Assembly (NCBI GenBank): GCA_039566865.1
Contig: CM076954.1
Span: 8,068,001-8,132,000 of the forward strand
DNA length: 64,000 nucleotides
Source of the DNA: Aurelia coerulea
Lineage: Eukaryota > Cnidaria > Scyphozoa > Semaeostomeae > Ulmaridae
Reading direction: 5' to 3'
Under the pieces are notes generated by a model. That model saw only the letters and a list, made by a program, of their open reading frames with translations, was not told where the DNA came from and did not search any database. The first letter of the stretch is position 1. Each line of letters begins with the position of its first letter. Positions 48,321 to 58,909 of the stretch are shown piece after piece. The translations under genes were made by a program, and so were the position numbers.

Positions 48321-49290
48321 GGAAGGTATTAAGTCAAACTTCCGTGAAGGCCAACGCATCCAACATTGCCAAACAACTATTTACGGAGCAAGAAGAGGCT
48401 GGAGGGAATTTTCTCCAAATTGAAAGCAAATCCAACCATGTTAAGCGAGTATGATTCAATCATAAGAGAGAGAGAAATCAGAGGCATCATCTAAAGAGTA
48501 GATCCAACACAAGAAGGTGAATTGGGAAAAATAACATACCTTCCTCATCATCCAGTCATACGACAAGACAAGACGACTACAAAGGTTCGGGTAGTTTACA
48601 ATGCTTCAGCAAAGGATTGCAAAGGAACATCTCTCAATAGTTTCCTATAAAATGGACCTTGTCTACTGCAAAACCGTTGCAGAGATAATGGCAAGGTTCC
48701 CATCTGCGCTGACTTCAGATATCGATAAGGCACTCTTGATGATTTCTATTTGGCCACCTGACAGAAACGTTTTGAGATTCTTGTGGATGGATGACGTGAA
48801 TTCCTTGTCACATCAAATCGTTACTTATCGATGCACTAGAGTTCTATTTGGAGTGTCCTGTAGCCCATTTCTGCTAAATAATACATTAAGAATACACATT
48901 GAAAGCTATTCGGAGAATTGCCCAGAAGTTTGCAAAAGTTTTGTGAACTCTCTCTCTGTGTTGATGATGTATACAAAGGTAGCTCTAGTGTTGAATATGT
49001 TATGGATCTCATTACAGTTTCAAAGCAGATGATTAGGGAAGGGGGTTTCAACCTCCGGAAATGGCTCTCAAGTTCAACGGAGGTCATGTCTAGAATGAAA
49101 TCTCTATAAAATGATGGAAACGCTGGAACACCCAGTGAAACCAGTGTCACAAAAGATCAGTCATTTGCCATGACGACATTAGCTAAATGTGAATGAGACC
49201 TCTAAATGCGAAAGAGTGAATGCTCTAGGATTAAATTGGTACTGACAGATTCATTGGTAAATTCTCAACAAAGACGACGTATTTATGTAC
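48321..49290 (+). pseudogene. BEL/Pao reverse transcriptase relic
   Basis: RT region in several frames: KLPWKANA-like start at about 48,330, then LPHHPVIRQDKTTTKVRVVYN (split by decay) and NASAKDCKGTSLN at about 48,598-48,640. Next come a degraded palm and LCVDDVYKGSSSVEYV with the catalytic DD at about 48,955-48,975. GGFNLRKWLSSS and a probable continuation ALGLNW at about 49,220 follow. Multiple stops and shifts make it non-functional. RNase H and integrase, expected next, are not recognisable, so the element is 3'-truncated. It is the only LTR-type retrotransposon seen in the window. Confidence 0.82.
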
Positions 49291-49899
49291 GCTGGCATCG
49301 TGGCCTTTACTTTTTCAAATTAAAGTATGTATGTAGCTTTTACGGTTCGGTTCTTTTATTGATGGCAAGGCATTGATGGAAAAGCTTTTACCCCGATGTC
49401 ATCTGATTCCTTCGGTATGGCATATCTATCCCGGGAACAGAGGCAAACTGTCGATCGAAGTCTTTTGGTACGAAATGCGCAGAGCAAGGCACGGAGTGCT
49501 TCTAATCCGTCAATTTTGCCTTCTATCTCTTTACAAATTCCGTCAACTCCTTACAATTTTGCCTTCTATCTCTTTATAAATTCTGTTTACTATTTATTGT
49601 AGCAAACCGTACTGAATGAACTTCGCTACCATCAAGACCAGTGTGTTATTCCTGCTGTGTTTTCTGGTGTTGGGGTGCTTGGTAACATTCATGGTGCGCG
49701 TTTAGACTACCCCTTGTAACCAAGAGCTTTGCAATTTTATGGTTATTACAGATCTTTGTCATTTGTTATTATATGGGAACCCAAATGAAAGCACCTTTGC
49801 AAACAGAATCATCATAGAAGCAACTATTTCTTTCATCAAAACTTCTGGACGGTTTAATTAAACTTTCTGGAAAAACAGCAGCCTAACCCTTTTTTTCTT
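49291..49899. other. Unassigned DNA
   Basis: Nothing recognised. It contains a short internal direct repeat (TTTTGCCTTCTATCTCTTTA at about 49,514 and 49,558, with CCGTCAA-like flanks). Confidence 0.6.
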
Positions 49900-50339
49900 T
49901 TTGACTGAAGTGCTCCCGGAATTTGCGTGGGCTGTCTCTGCTCATCGCACTGCTGCTGCGGGTGCATCGGTTGGGGGGAGGCTATGATAAATTGGAAAGT
50001 CTTTTTCCCTCGGGGTTGGATCCCTGAACCATTGTTTCATTCTCCCTGCCGGTGCGCTCCTGGTTGTGGTTTGGTGGGTGGTGGGCTGTTTGTGCGGGTT
50101 TTGGGGGTACTTCAGTTTTGCCTTGGCCTTTACTTTGTCCCGATTTAGTGTGCATATGTATCTTATTTTTTGTTTTTGTTTTTTGTGTTCTATTATTAAT
50201 CTATTGTTGATATTACTTAGAAAATTGTAAGTGGCATTTGTAGTGAGGACCCGGTGACCATGCGTCATTCCTCGCTGCAAATGCCACAGTAACTTGCATT
50301 AATTTGTTGTTTTTAAGTTTTAGATTGAAAAAAAAAAAA
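49900..50339 (+). mobile_element. Poly(A)-tailed 3' end of a retroelement, with strong hairpin
   Basis: A GC-richer segment (about 49,910-50,130), a T-rich segment, the hairpin at 50,231-50,287, and finally a run of 12 A at about 50,327-50,338 read as the 3' untranslated region of a plus-strand retroposon. No coding motif is preserved. It ends exactly where another LINE C-terminus begins. It could be a SINE or a severely truncated LINE. Confidence 0.45.
50231..50287 (+). other. 19-bp RNA hairpin with inner stem
   Basis: GTGGCATTTGTAGTGAGGA pairs with TCCTCGCTGCAAATGCCAC across a 19-nt loop. The only two departures from perfect complementarity are T/C positions that become G-U pairs in RNA. 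The loop itself contains TGAC and GTCA separated by five bases. The G-U pattern suggests selection on RNA structure. Its position about 40 bp before a poly(A) tail suggests a 3' recognition structure of a retroelement, though this is inference. Confidence 0.6.
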
Positions 50340-50566
50340 GATGTTGGAAGGGCGAGAACTGCAACTGTAGGCTATGCAAGACATACATTCCGCAGGTTGG
50401 GTATCTAACATGATATTCATAATTATGTCATTATGTTCAATCTAATGTTTTTAACGGTAGTGTAAATAGGGCCATTTATTTCATTTTATTTCATTTTATA
50501 TGTTTGCTAAATAGTAGGCCTAAATTAGCAGTAAAAGAAAGAAATAATAATAATAATAATAATAAT
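50340..50566 (+). mobile_element. LINE 3' end with (AAT)n tail, fragment a
   Basis: It starts with coding remains (WKGENCNCRLCKTYIPQVG, a C-x-C-x2-C end typical of these LINE C-termini), followed by an untranslated region and an (AAT)8 tail at 50,543-50,566. The same Cys pattern closes the minus-strand LINE (ENCPCKLC, about 51,230) and the plus-strand copy at 57,195-58,133. Confidence 0.65.
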
Positions 50567-50760
50567 GCATAAAAAAAGGGATTGGAGAGACTTGCCGTTG
50601 CAAAATTTGTAAATAGGGTATTTTAGGGTATTTTTGTTTCTTATCATGAACTGTAATTTATTTTGTTTTTGTAAATAGTTGGTCTTTATTAGTTCTTGAA
50701 GTAGAGCTATTTTTAATAACCAACTTTAAAGAATGTTATAATAATAATAATAATAATAAA
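50567..50760 (+). mobile_element. LINE 3' end with (AAT)n tail, fragment b
   Basis: It begins inside the C-terminal coding end (GIGETCRCKICK then stop) and carries the phrase AGGGTATTTTAGGGTATTTT, shared with 58,112-58,131. It ends in an (ATA)n tail at about 50,739-50,760. It abuts the tail of fragment a directly, as if it had inserted there. Confidence 0.65.
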
Positions 50761-50974
50761 AAGACAATAATAATTCCAGCTTCTCCTCCTCTTTCTGCTT
50801 CACTTGAGTGTCGAATGGGCATGCTACATCGATTATCTGGCAACTCTTTTCTTTATTATTATTATTATTATTATTCGACACTGAAGAAGATTTTATATCG
50901 AAACGTCTGCCCTGAAACAGTTGTGTTTTCTATCATTTTAATTTCAGTTTTACTTTGAAAGTGGTTTAGTTTAT
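50761..50974 (-). mobile_element. Short retroelement 3' remnant with (ATT)n tail
   Basis: An (ATT)n run at 50,853-50,875 marks the tail of a short minus-strand remnant of about 100 bp (to 50,974). It is followed by the tail of the next minus-strand LINE. GTGTCGAAT at about 50,808 and ATTCGACAC at about 50,873 form an inverted pair around the tail. No coding content. The 90 bp before the tail (50,761-50,852) is unassigned. Confidence 0.4.
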
Positions 50975-52265
50975 ATTATTATTATTATTATTATTATTAT
51001 CAATTTCTTTATCGTTGGATTACATAAATAAGATAGCTAAAAGAAATCAGCTAATTAATTCCAAAGTTAGTCAAAATTTTAAAATACAAATATAGCATCA
51101 CAAAGTAAGGGGATGAAATATTTACAATTCATCAAAAGTATACAGTATAAAAGCATAAAAGAGTATGAAAGCAGATATCCAGAATTATTATCAAAAAAGC
51201 CAAAGTTCGGAATAAAAACGCGGCATAATTTACATGGGCAGTTTTCTCTGTTCCAATTTTTAATTTTTGCTTCAAACTGACAAAGGGATTCTGAATTTTG
51301 TATAGTTGGTGGTAACGTTCGCCACAGCGGCAGACCTTTGAATCGGACGCTTTCTGTCCCGCTGTTGACAGATCTCACCCTAGGTTGGAAGAATTCGTTA
51401 TTGTGACGCAAATTGTCATGACTTTCACTTTCGCAGAAAATTTCCTGCATGAATGAAGGGCTCAGGTTATTTTTGTTTTGTACTTCTCAGTCATAAGTAA
51501 CTGCAAGTTTTTTGTATGAATAGTAGCGGCACAGTCCTTCTCTAATAGCTCACTATAAGTAGATTCGGTATCCTTATAAGTAATTCTCAGAGCCCTTTCC
51601 TGTAATTTTGTTAATTTTTGTTGAGCTGCCTGCTGTGAAACATCCAGATTAAAGGACAGTATTGAAACTGACTGGCAATAAAAGCCCTCATGAGGGTTCT
51701 TAGTTTGCTTTGATCCCATGCAAGGGGGTATGCGAGCAAGTGCATCAATTTTTTTTCTAGCCTTTCACACAATTTGGAAACATGATTACCGAAGGAAAGT
51801 TTGCTATCAATTTGAACTCCGAGTAGCTTCTCTTCGGAGCTATTTACAAAATCAGCATTTCTAATCCTAACAGTAACAGGATTATCACACCTCTGCCCAA
51901 GAACTAAAAGATGGCATTCATCTGCATTTAATTTCATAAAGTTGTCGGCAAACCATTCTAAAGCTACACTACAGTCATTTTCAAGCCTATGAGCTATATT
52001 GTCCAGGTTCTTATCGCAGGCATAGATTGTAGTATCATCTGCATAATTACATATATACGAGTTTTGAATGAAGAGAAGAAGATCATTAATGTATATGTTG
52101 AATAACGGAGGCCCTAAGACTGACCCCCTGAGGAACACCACGTGTGACGCTTTTCCAAGAACTAAATGACCCATTTACTTTGACTCTTTGTTGTCTATTT
52201 GTGAGGTAACCATTAATTAGTGCTAATGCTTTGCGAGAGAAACCGCAGGCGTAAACTTTCTGAAA
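50975..52265 (-). mobile_element. 5'-truncated LINE with (AAT)n tail, minus strand
   Basis: Reading from 52,265 leftward gives CGFSRKALALINGYLTNRQQ, then a one-base shift at the GVPQGS box (about 52,125). The frame 52,174-51,611 follows with YADD (NYADDTTIYACDKNL), LNADECHLLVLG and LLGVQIDSKLSFGNHVSKL, to FQYCPLIWMFHSRQLNK. A shifted frame (51,620-51,462) has LTKLQERALRITYKDT. The last part (51,450-51,200) includes LRHNNEFFQPRVRS, FKGLPLWRTLPPTIQ and NRENCPCKLC. The element ends in an (AAT)n tail at 50,975-51,000 after about 200 bp of untranslated sequence. At least three frameshifts make it dead. Domains: end of fingers, palm, thumb and C-terminal Cys motif of a non-LTR reverse transcriptase. 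Confidence 0.85.
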
Positions 52266-52369
52266 CTTGTTAAAACATGCATCTTGTCCTTATTTATAAC
52301 GTTTTTCTATATCTGCTTTTCATAAATTAACTCATAACAAGCAAAATAGCTTGTTTCTTTAGAGAGCGG

Positions 52370-52640
52370 CTGCAAGCATGACCGCCCTCATCGACGGCAA
52401 CTTTGACTTTGATGTGAACTCTTTATCCGAAATTCGCTATAACCTTCGTAATACGGGGACAGACTAGAGGTTACCATTGATAAGGTCAACAAATGGCCAG
52501 AGATGTTTCTCTTATAGAGGTGCAAAACTATGGAATAGCCAATCAGCCGAGTCTAAGATGGCAACCTTTCTGTATAGTTTAAGGGAAAATTTTCAGAAAC
52601 ACGCACTTTTTCATTGATTGTGATTGTAAATTTTGAATAT
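52370..52640 (+). pseudogene. LINE reverse transcriptase C-terminal scrap
   Basis: The plus-strand frame has SEIRYNLRNTGTD, then FSYRGAKLWNSQSAESK and TFLYSLRENFQKH, the common end region of LINE reverse transcriptases (YNLRN then SFxxxGAxLWNSLP). It is unrelated in position and orientation to the minus-strand LINE on its left. One stop (TAG at about 52,468) is visible. Confidence 0.65.
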
Positions 52641-52818
52641 AAAATGTATTTTGATGAACTATTTTAAAACTAGCCTTAGCTTCAGCCTGCTTTCCGATTT
52701 TTTGAATATTTGGTCTGGAACGTGTATCAAAGACTTTTATAAATAATGTATTGCCTTGTAGCCAGTTTTGTAAATTCAAAAAAATTCCCGGTTTAAATCA
52801 CCCTGAAGTTGAGAAAGG

Positions 52819-53489
52819 GCAGTCTGTAAACTACGGAATCACAAAAAACGGAACGACTTGACGAAACGATGGAATCAAATAAGGGTAATATTTCAATTCA
52901 GTAGGCTCATACTAGATGTTAACACCATGCGAATGCCTCAAAAGACTAAAAATTTGGAAACACGGCTTTACAAAAAGAAGTAAAGTTGTAGGGGATTCCC
53001 AGTGTTTTGGCACTGCCTAAAGAAGCCCTCCCCCCATATTTGTACGTGATGCATTAGTTGACTAATTCATCCACGCAATGTCATGATTTTGCTACTATCC
53101 ACTCGTGAATTCGTGATCTATTTCGTGAAAGACTATTCTATGCAGCGTCGTTTGTTGAAAATATGATAATAAGATTATCTGGTAGTGGTTAAAGCTCCCC
53201 CAAGTTTTGCGAGGATAAGCTAAAACTTTTCACAATTTATACATCAATGTTTGGTAAGGGTGAACTTCCATTGACTTTCTAACGAAAGAGTTAAAGTCAG
53301 AAGAATTTGACCTCTTGCAGTTGGTGCTACCACAGTTTTAGTTTCAATTGAGAAAACAAGGAAACTTGGAATATTTGTATGGCATTTACATTGGTAGGAG
53401 CCTGCCAGATAAAATATTATGCTCTTATATGATCCCGTCGTTTCGTCCTTTCTTTCCGTCGTTTCGTCATTCCATGGTTTACAGACTGC
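52819..53489. mobile_element. Inverted-repeat element with ACGAAACGA-rich ends
   Basis: The left end begins GCAGTCTGTAAACTACGGAAT and the right end is close to its reverse complement (ATTCCATGGTTTACAGACTGC). Subterminal repeats of the kind GACGAAACGA occur on the left, mirrored by TCGTTTCGTC and TCGTTTCGTCATT on the right. No protein and no clean target duplication were found (GAGAAAGG-like sequence occurs near both ends). It is probably a non-autonomous DNA element of about 670 bp. Confidence 0.55.
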
Positions 53490-54364
53490 TTTCAGAAAGG
53501 CAGTTGAGAGGAGTGAGAAATCACAGTATCGTCAGCACATATAGTGACTTTCTTTTTTAGGCACAATGGTAGAACACTTATGTAGATTAGGGATAGAATT
53601 GGGCCAAGACAGGAGCCCTGTTCTTGCATTTTGTTCTTTTGTTTATGATCTATTTTCTTTGGGAATTGCTGCTTCTTGTATTACGTCAATCGTACCGTGC
53701 ACAGGATCAATATCAATAGAGTTTTTAGAAAGCTTCTTTGAGAGGTAGGAAAGAAAGATTCCATGTCATCAAGCATTTGCTTGCGGGTTTAAAGAATTCT
53801 AGTACGTCAGAAAATAGCGTTCTGAAAGAAACACTTTCCTGTATTGCAAGATAACTCTTTTCGAGAAGAAGACTTAGTTCCTAGGGTAAAAAGAATACGA
53901 ATCCTGAGGCAAAAACAGAATTGTGCTAATGTACACATTGGCGGTACTGAAGTAGTGAAATTTTCAAAAACCTTGACTTACGTCTTCAAAATTGAGTTCT
54001 TCTTGCCCAACATCATCGTGAGGAAATCTTTGTAGTCGATAGTTCCTGACGGAAAAAATTGGTATATTTATGGGGGCGTTCCAGAAAAAATACGCCGGGT
54101 GACCCTATAAAGAGTGAAACTTTGCTAACAATCATCAAAATTTGAATAAATTTCCCATTATAAACGTTTCTTTGTGTGGATTTGTGTCAAGAATTAAACC
54201 TGATTCTGAAGCATACTCCCAAAATATCAAGAAATGATTATCAAATTGAATTTTCATGCAAGAATACTACTTAAACTTGCTTCGTACGTTCTTGATTAAG
54301 TTCATATATCATATACTTGAACTTTGATATGATATGGCAAAGAATTGCGGGTGAGTAAAAAAAA
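53490..54364. other. Unassigned DNA
   Basis: No motif-bearing frames and no repeat match inside the window. Confidence 0.6.
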
Positions 54365-54665
54365 AACAGAATCCCTGTTCAAAAGACCACAGATTCATCG
54401 ATATCAAGACAATGCTGTTGGCAAATATGTCATTCAATAGTGAACATGTTGAAATACATTATAAATACCTGCCTGAAATCGGTCACTCCGTTCTGAAATT
54501 ATAAGAGATTTCTCGAGGAAGCCCTTCCAAGAAAATCCCAAAAACTGCATAAAATCACGACCAAATTTCTCGTGTGCCTTATAGCAATGATTTGTACATG
54601 CTTTGGGACGTTTATCCCTTTGAGAGATGAATATTCTAGTCCCGTAGCAGAAGGGGGGGGGGGAT
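54365..54665. repeat. Dispersed repeat, copy 1 (partner at 56,790)
   Basis: This aligns in the same orientation with 56,790-57,110. Shared blocks are the AGAATCCC start, TCAACACAATG versus TCAAGACAATG, ACTGAAATCGG versus CCTGAAATCGG, TTCTGAAAT and ATCATGAACAAATTTC-like stretches. Both end in a run of G or C. There is no coding content. The boundaries may be those of an unclassified interspersed element or of an old segmental duplication. Confidence 0.7.
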
Positions 54666-55669
54666 AGTACCACCAAACGAGGTGATTTATGAGACCAAGT
54701 GATTTTGGTCAATTTTGGTGCGTAGAATCCGAATTTCGATGTTTTTTTATGGGGGAGGGCCGTTTTTGAGATATGGGGGTAAATGCGCCCAAAATTAAAG
54801 GAAAATGTGTTCTTGTTAAGACTTTTGCTAACCTTTGATGTTTGTCATTCTAAATATAGCTCAAATATTACAATGATTCTGATGCTAAGACGGTATTTTA
54901 AAGTGAAAAGGGGACTTTTGAGATATAGGGGGAAAATGTTGTTGTTGTAAAACCCCTCAAAGCATAAAAATATTGATCTTTAGCTACATGACATTGAATT
55001 TGGCATCAACAAATTCATGAATAGCAATAGCTTAATCCATGCTTCAGGTTGCTACCTTCTTCTTTGGGATAGCGTAACCCTGAAATGTTGCCCCATATTG
55101 GGGCAATGAGCCAAATTGGGGGCCACAAGAAAGACGATCTATGTTCACTTTATGGTTGAAGTGCTGCATCCTATGAATATGAATTTCGGACAGTAACATT
55201 GCAACAGAGAGCCTCGTTTGGTCCTACTGTGTTTATGGTTCACACTTCATACTTATGGTTCCGTTTAATCAAGGAAACAATGGGTGGTGCCCCCAACCAT
55301 GATGCTATAAAAAGGCTCTGTTGCAACATGTTGAATGGAATGTTGACAGACCAGTTCAGTAACAAACAAATTCTGTAATTAACACAAGTTCATGTTACTC
55401 TGTTTGTGATACTTATGGCCGATTTCCACTTCCCTTTGGACTTTGAATTCGCATCCAAATCCACACTTTAATGATGTTGGGACGATGGCTTACTATTAAA
55501 TCATCCAATGAAATGACGTGAATCTATTCATGATGCTTGAAAAGAATAATCTATGGTAGTGTGTCTGTTTGCACTGTCAGCTGCATTATTGCGATTTGCA
55601 TCTTTGGTGGGGACTTTTCCTAACATGTCAAATTCGGATGCAATTGCTGATTGGTGAGAAATAGATTCG
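54666..55669. other. Unassigned DNA with odd low-complexity phrases
   Basis: Two related phrases, GTTTTTGAGATATGGGGG (about 54,763) and CTTTTGAGATATAGGGGG (about 54,914), lie 150 bp apart, and both precede AAATG. Nothing else was recognised. Confidence 0.5.
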
Positions 55670-55989
55670 AATGCAAAAAACTAAATCCAAAGGAACTAAA
55701 AATGGGCCAACACATCAGAACTTCAGATATTGTCATTGTTCCCAACCATCTCTTCCATTGCTGACGCTGACATCAATCAGCAGCTCTGCTGTCCTTCGTA
55801 AACTTAGGGGCAGCCCAAGTTTAGATAGGCTTATTGTGGATACTGCCCAAATATAATGGTTTCGTTGCTTTAATAGTGCTTGAATGGCACCTGAAATGAA
55901 ATAACTTTTTGCCTGATTAAAGGGGCTGCAGCACTCCCCAGCCATCCGACTCCTATGCCAATGTATCTGGTATGGATACACCTCCTCTA

Positions 55990-56165
55990 TCCAATTGTGT
56001 CACTATCTCTGGTAATCAGCCAGATTGGCCTAGATCATCCAGGGATCAGGATTTAATGCATTTAGCCACATTTTGCTTGCATTAGCTAGTTTAGTAATTA
56101 GTTTTAATTTTTACTGTACATAGCTATGTAGCGCCAACTTTAAATAAATTCATTATTATTATAAT
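55990..56165 (+). mobile_element. Possible LINE 3' untranslated end with (ATT)n tail
   Basis: The sequence runs to TTTTTACTGTACATAGC, then GTAGCGCCAACTTTAAATA, and ends in a short ATT-repeat tail at about 56,150-56,168. This is the usual layout of the LINE 3' ends elsewhere in this window. No coding motif was preserved upstream. Confidence 0.35.
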
Positions 56166-56789
56166 TATAACAAAGTTTGCTGTCGGGTATGGTGGAAGGA
56201 AGGAGAGACAGGTCAATGCCATTTTCAATTTCTTTCAGTCTTCTAAAAGATAATTCCTTCATCATTTTTTTTAATGAACACTGCTGCTTTCTTTCAAAAC
56301 TTGTACCTAAAAAGAAGGTCCAATCCATCCAGCTCTGGTCAGATATTATATCTTGACTGTTCCCTAAACGGCGAACAAGAAATGTACCGTTGATATGCTT
56401 CCCTCAAAATTGCTTCCTTTAAGAAGAATATCGCAAAGCTCTGGCAAAGAATACCCGGGAGGCTTATTTAACTTTGGAGACCCTAGAGAGGGCTCATTAG
56501 AGAGGGGAGAGTTATCCACTTTGACAAATCTATAAATGATAGCTTTTACTTCCTTTACTCCATATTTTGCGGAGTCAAGAGACAATTTTACGAGTCAAGT
56601 GTTTTTTTCATTTTTGAGGAAAGGTTTTGTGGCATTTGCTTTCTCGTGATCATTTTCAATTTCGTCTTCGTTAATCGATGCTCCATTCGTGGCTTTTACA
56701 CAGGACTTATCCCATGCCATAAAAGTGAGCGTCCAAGGAGTTAATTACTGGTTTCAAGCCATGCATGTTTCATCAGCCATAACATTCTT
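56166..56789. other. Unassigned DNA
   Basis: Two short minus-strand frames (56,140-56,328 and 56,364-56,585) show no motif. Nothing was recognised. Confidence 0.5.
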
Positions 56790-57110
56790 TCTACCGGGAG
56801 AGTCAGGAAAAAGAATCCCCGTTTGAAAGGTCACGGCTCCTTGGATATCAACACAATGACATCGGCAAATATATAGTTTAAAGGAAGAAATTTTTAGATC
56901 TACTATACAATTTACCTGACTGAAATCGGCCGCTCCATTCTGAAATCATGAGGGATTTTCTTGAGAAATCCTCTTCAAAAACCTTCAAAAAGTGCCCAAA
57001 ATCATGAACAAATTTCCCTTACATTTCTGCCTTACAATGGCTTACAGCAATGACTTGTTGACGCTTTAGCACGTGCTATCCTCTTGGGAGGATGAAAAAA
57101 GTCCCCCCCC
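56790..57110. repeat. Dispersed repeat, copy 2 (partner at 54,365)
   Basis: Direct-orientation relative of 54,365-54,665, with an extra 20-30 bp insertion near 56,890 (AGGAAGAAATTTTTAGATC). It ends at a run of C at about 57,103-57,112, where copy 1 has a run of G, so the homopolymer strand differs between copies. Confidence 0.7.
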
Positions 57111-57194
57111 CCGGGTGTCGATGACCTATTCAAGAGGATTCTATTCTCCCAAGAGGATAAAATACATGAATTTATGCGAGTGTCATCAATTTTA

Positions 57195-58133
57195 GGAAGG
57201 AAACTTTGCTCAATTTGGCTGATGATAATACCATTTTCTCTTGTGATGACACTTTTGAAAGTGTGGCTTCAAACCTAGAAGAAGATATGTCTCAAGCGAT
57301 CTCTTGGTTCAAAACTAATCAAATGGTAGCCAATCCATCAAAATTCCAAGTTATGCTACTCGGTTTGAAGACAAATGATAATATTGTTCTCGATATTGGA
57401 AATGTATCTGTTTATATTGTCAGTAGTGTTACATCATTGGGGATTACCATAGACTCGAGACTAAAATTGAACCAACATGTGGAAAAATTATGTCAAAAAG
57501 CAAACAACAAGGTCAGTGACTTCTCTAGAGTCTCAAATTATTCAAATGATAAACAACTTCTTTTACTGTACAACTCATTCATAATGTCTCAGTTTAATTA
57601 TTGTCCGTTGATATGGATGTTTTGCGGAAAGGTTGCTAATAATGATCCCAATCGCACCCATAAGAGAGCACTTCGAATTCTCTTCAACGATTTTACATCT
57701 TCTTTTGATGAGTTGTTACAGAGAGGAAAGGACTGCACTATTCATCAAAAGAACTTGCAAAAGTTAATGCTCGAGGTTTATAGCAGTTTAACACAACAAA
57801 ACCCTTCTTTTTTGTGGGATATGTTCCATGAAAAGGACAATAATTACAATCTAAGGTCAAAGAACCGCCTCAAACTAAAACAACTACTTATGGCAACGAT
57901 AGTTTATCTTTTCGTGGTAGCATATTATGGAATTCCCTGCCTAATGATACAAAAATTGACGCCTCCGTCTGTTCTTTCAAGTCATGCATAAAAAAATGGA
58001 TTGGAGAGACTTGCTGTTACATACATACATACATTTATTATTTGTTAACGCAGGTCATAAGCAAGGCAGCTTAAAAGCTGATGTGGACCTTAGGTTGCAA
58101 AATTTGTATATAGGGTATTTTAGGGTATTTTCG
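57195..58133 (+). mobile_element. 5'-truncated LINE, plus strand
   Basis: The reverse transcriptase frame 57,206-57,991 starts inside the palm at LADDNTIFSCDDTFESV (catalytic ADD). It goes on with MVANPSKFQVMLLGL, VTSLGITIDSRLKLNQHVEKL and FNYCPLIWMFCGK, to RALRILFNDFTSSFDELLQ and NYNLRSKNRLKLKQ. A shift after about 57,885 puts SFRGSILWNSLPND and IKKWIGETC in another frame. The C-terminal Cys motif is interrupted by a 75-bp insertion at 58,019-58,093, then continues CKIC. The tail phrase AGGGTATTTTAGGGTATTTT is shared with 50,605-50,625. The 3' end is cut by the next LINE at 58,134. Confidence 0.85.
58019..58093 (-). mobile_element. Tiny retroelement 3' end with (ATGT)n tail inside LINE
   Basis: About 75 bp break the LINE Cys motif between TGCTGTT and TTGCAAAATTTGT. 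The uninterrupted relative near 50,588-50,606 reads CCGTTGCAAAATTTGTAA. On the minus strand the insert ends in (ATGT)n, a 3' tail typical of LINE- or SINE-mobilised fragments. Confidence 0.6.
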
Positions 58134-58909
58134 TTTTTTTTTTTATATACTCAATCTAAAAATTTTTACAAAGACGAATTACCTACGAATCTACTTATAT
58201 AACACTTTACCACACTACAAAGACGATACCCTTAGCAGCAAAATATCATGACTACGCCGGGGCCTTGCCATAGAAGACATAAAACTAAACTAAAATTAAA
58301 GATACGGTTACAAAAAGCTACATACAAACCAATTTACCGATGACTAAAGAAAGAAACTTGTTTTGCAGTAGATGTCGAGCTACGAATCCGAGAATGTTGG
58401 GAAACAGGGACCCCAACCGAGAGATACCAACGACAACAACAGCCGTCGTTGCTCCCTCGTCCAGTGAACCACCGGCCAAAACACTGAGCCATTGCTAGTT
58501 AGGGTTTGGATATTGGAGATCAGCTGTGACGCTTGACATCAACTGCAAAACAGGCGTAAAGCACTCTAAAAGGGACAAAAAGGACTTAGTGACTTTTATG
58601 AGGGAAAATTTTGATATTAGCTTAATCAGCCAAATCGACCAGTTTTGTGATTGAAATTTAGAGTCAATTCGAGTATATTTTTGTTAATGTTATCCGAGAG
58701 GTTTTTATCACCGTACAGTAAAAGCTCTATCAGAACGATATTTGAAAGACTGTTGGTCTGAATAAACGGTCGTAATAATTGTGAAACTTCAGCGAGAAGA
58801 TTTCGTCGTTGGACATCGAATGACGGACAGAGCAACAAAAAGTGTTCCGTATCCTCAATGCCATCATTAGTTGGGCACATTGGGTTTACAGCATCTCTAA
58901 AATTGTGCC
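58134..58909 (-). mobile_element. Short 5'-truncated LINE, same family as 40,687-43,677
   Basis: This is a minus-strand copy of the last about 775 bp of the family: T-run (tail) at 58,134-58,144, an untranslated region alignable with 40,690-41,199 (for example GTAGTGTGGTAAAGTG versus GTAGTGTTGTATAGTC on the minus strand), and the C-terminal frame 58,880-58,626. That frame begins MCPTNDGIEDTEHFLLLCP and ends LNFNHKTGRFG. The match to the larger copy stops at AAAATTGTGC, about 58,909. The open frame is intact over 84 codons, but the enzyme is absent. Confidence 0.88.

Noticed and set aside
50870..50905. Possible hammerhead ribozyme core (CTGAAGA then GAAAC then GTC), as in Penelope-like elements
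   Set aside because: Only a 3-bp stem II with a bulge and no adequate stem III could be drawn, so the match is too weak without covariance-model scoring.
55733..55981. Minus-strand 82-codon frame as a host exon
   Set aside because: No motif, no splice context and ordinary composition; chance is sufficient.
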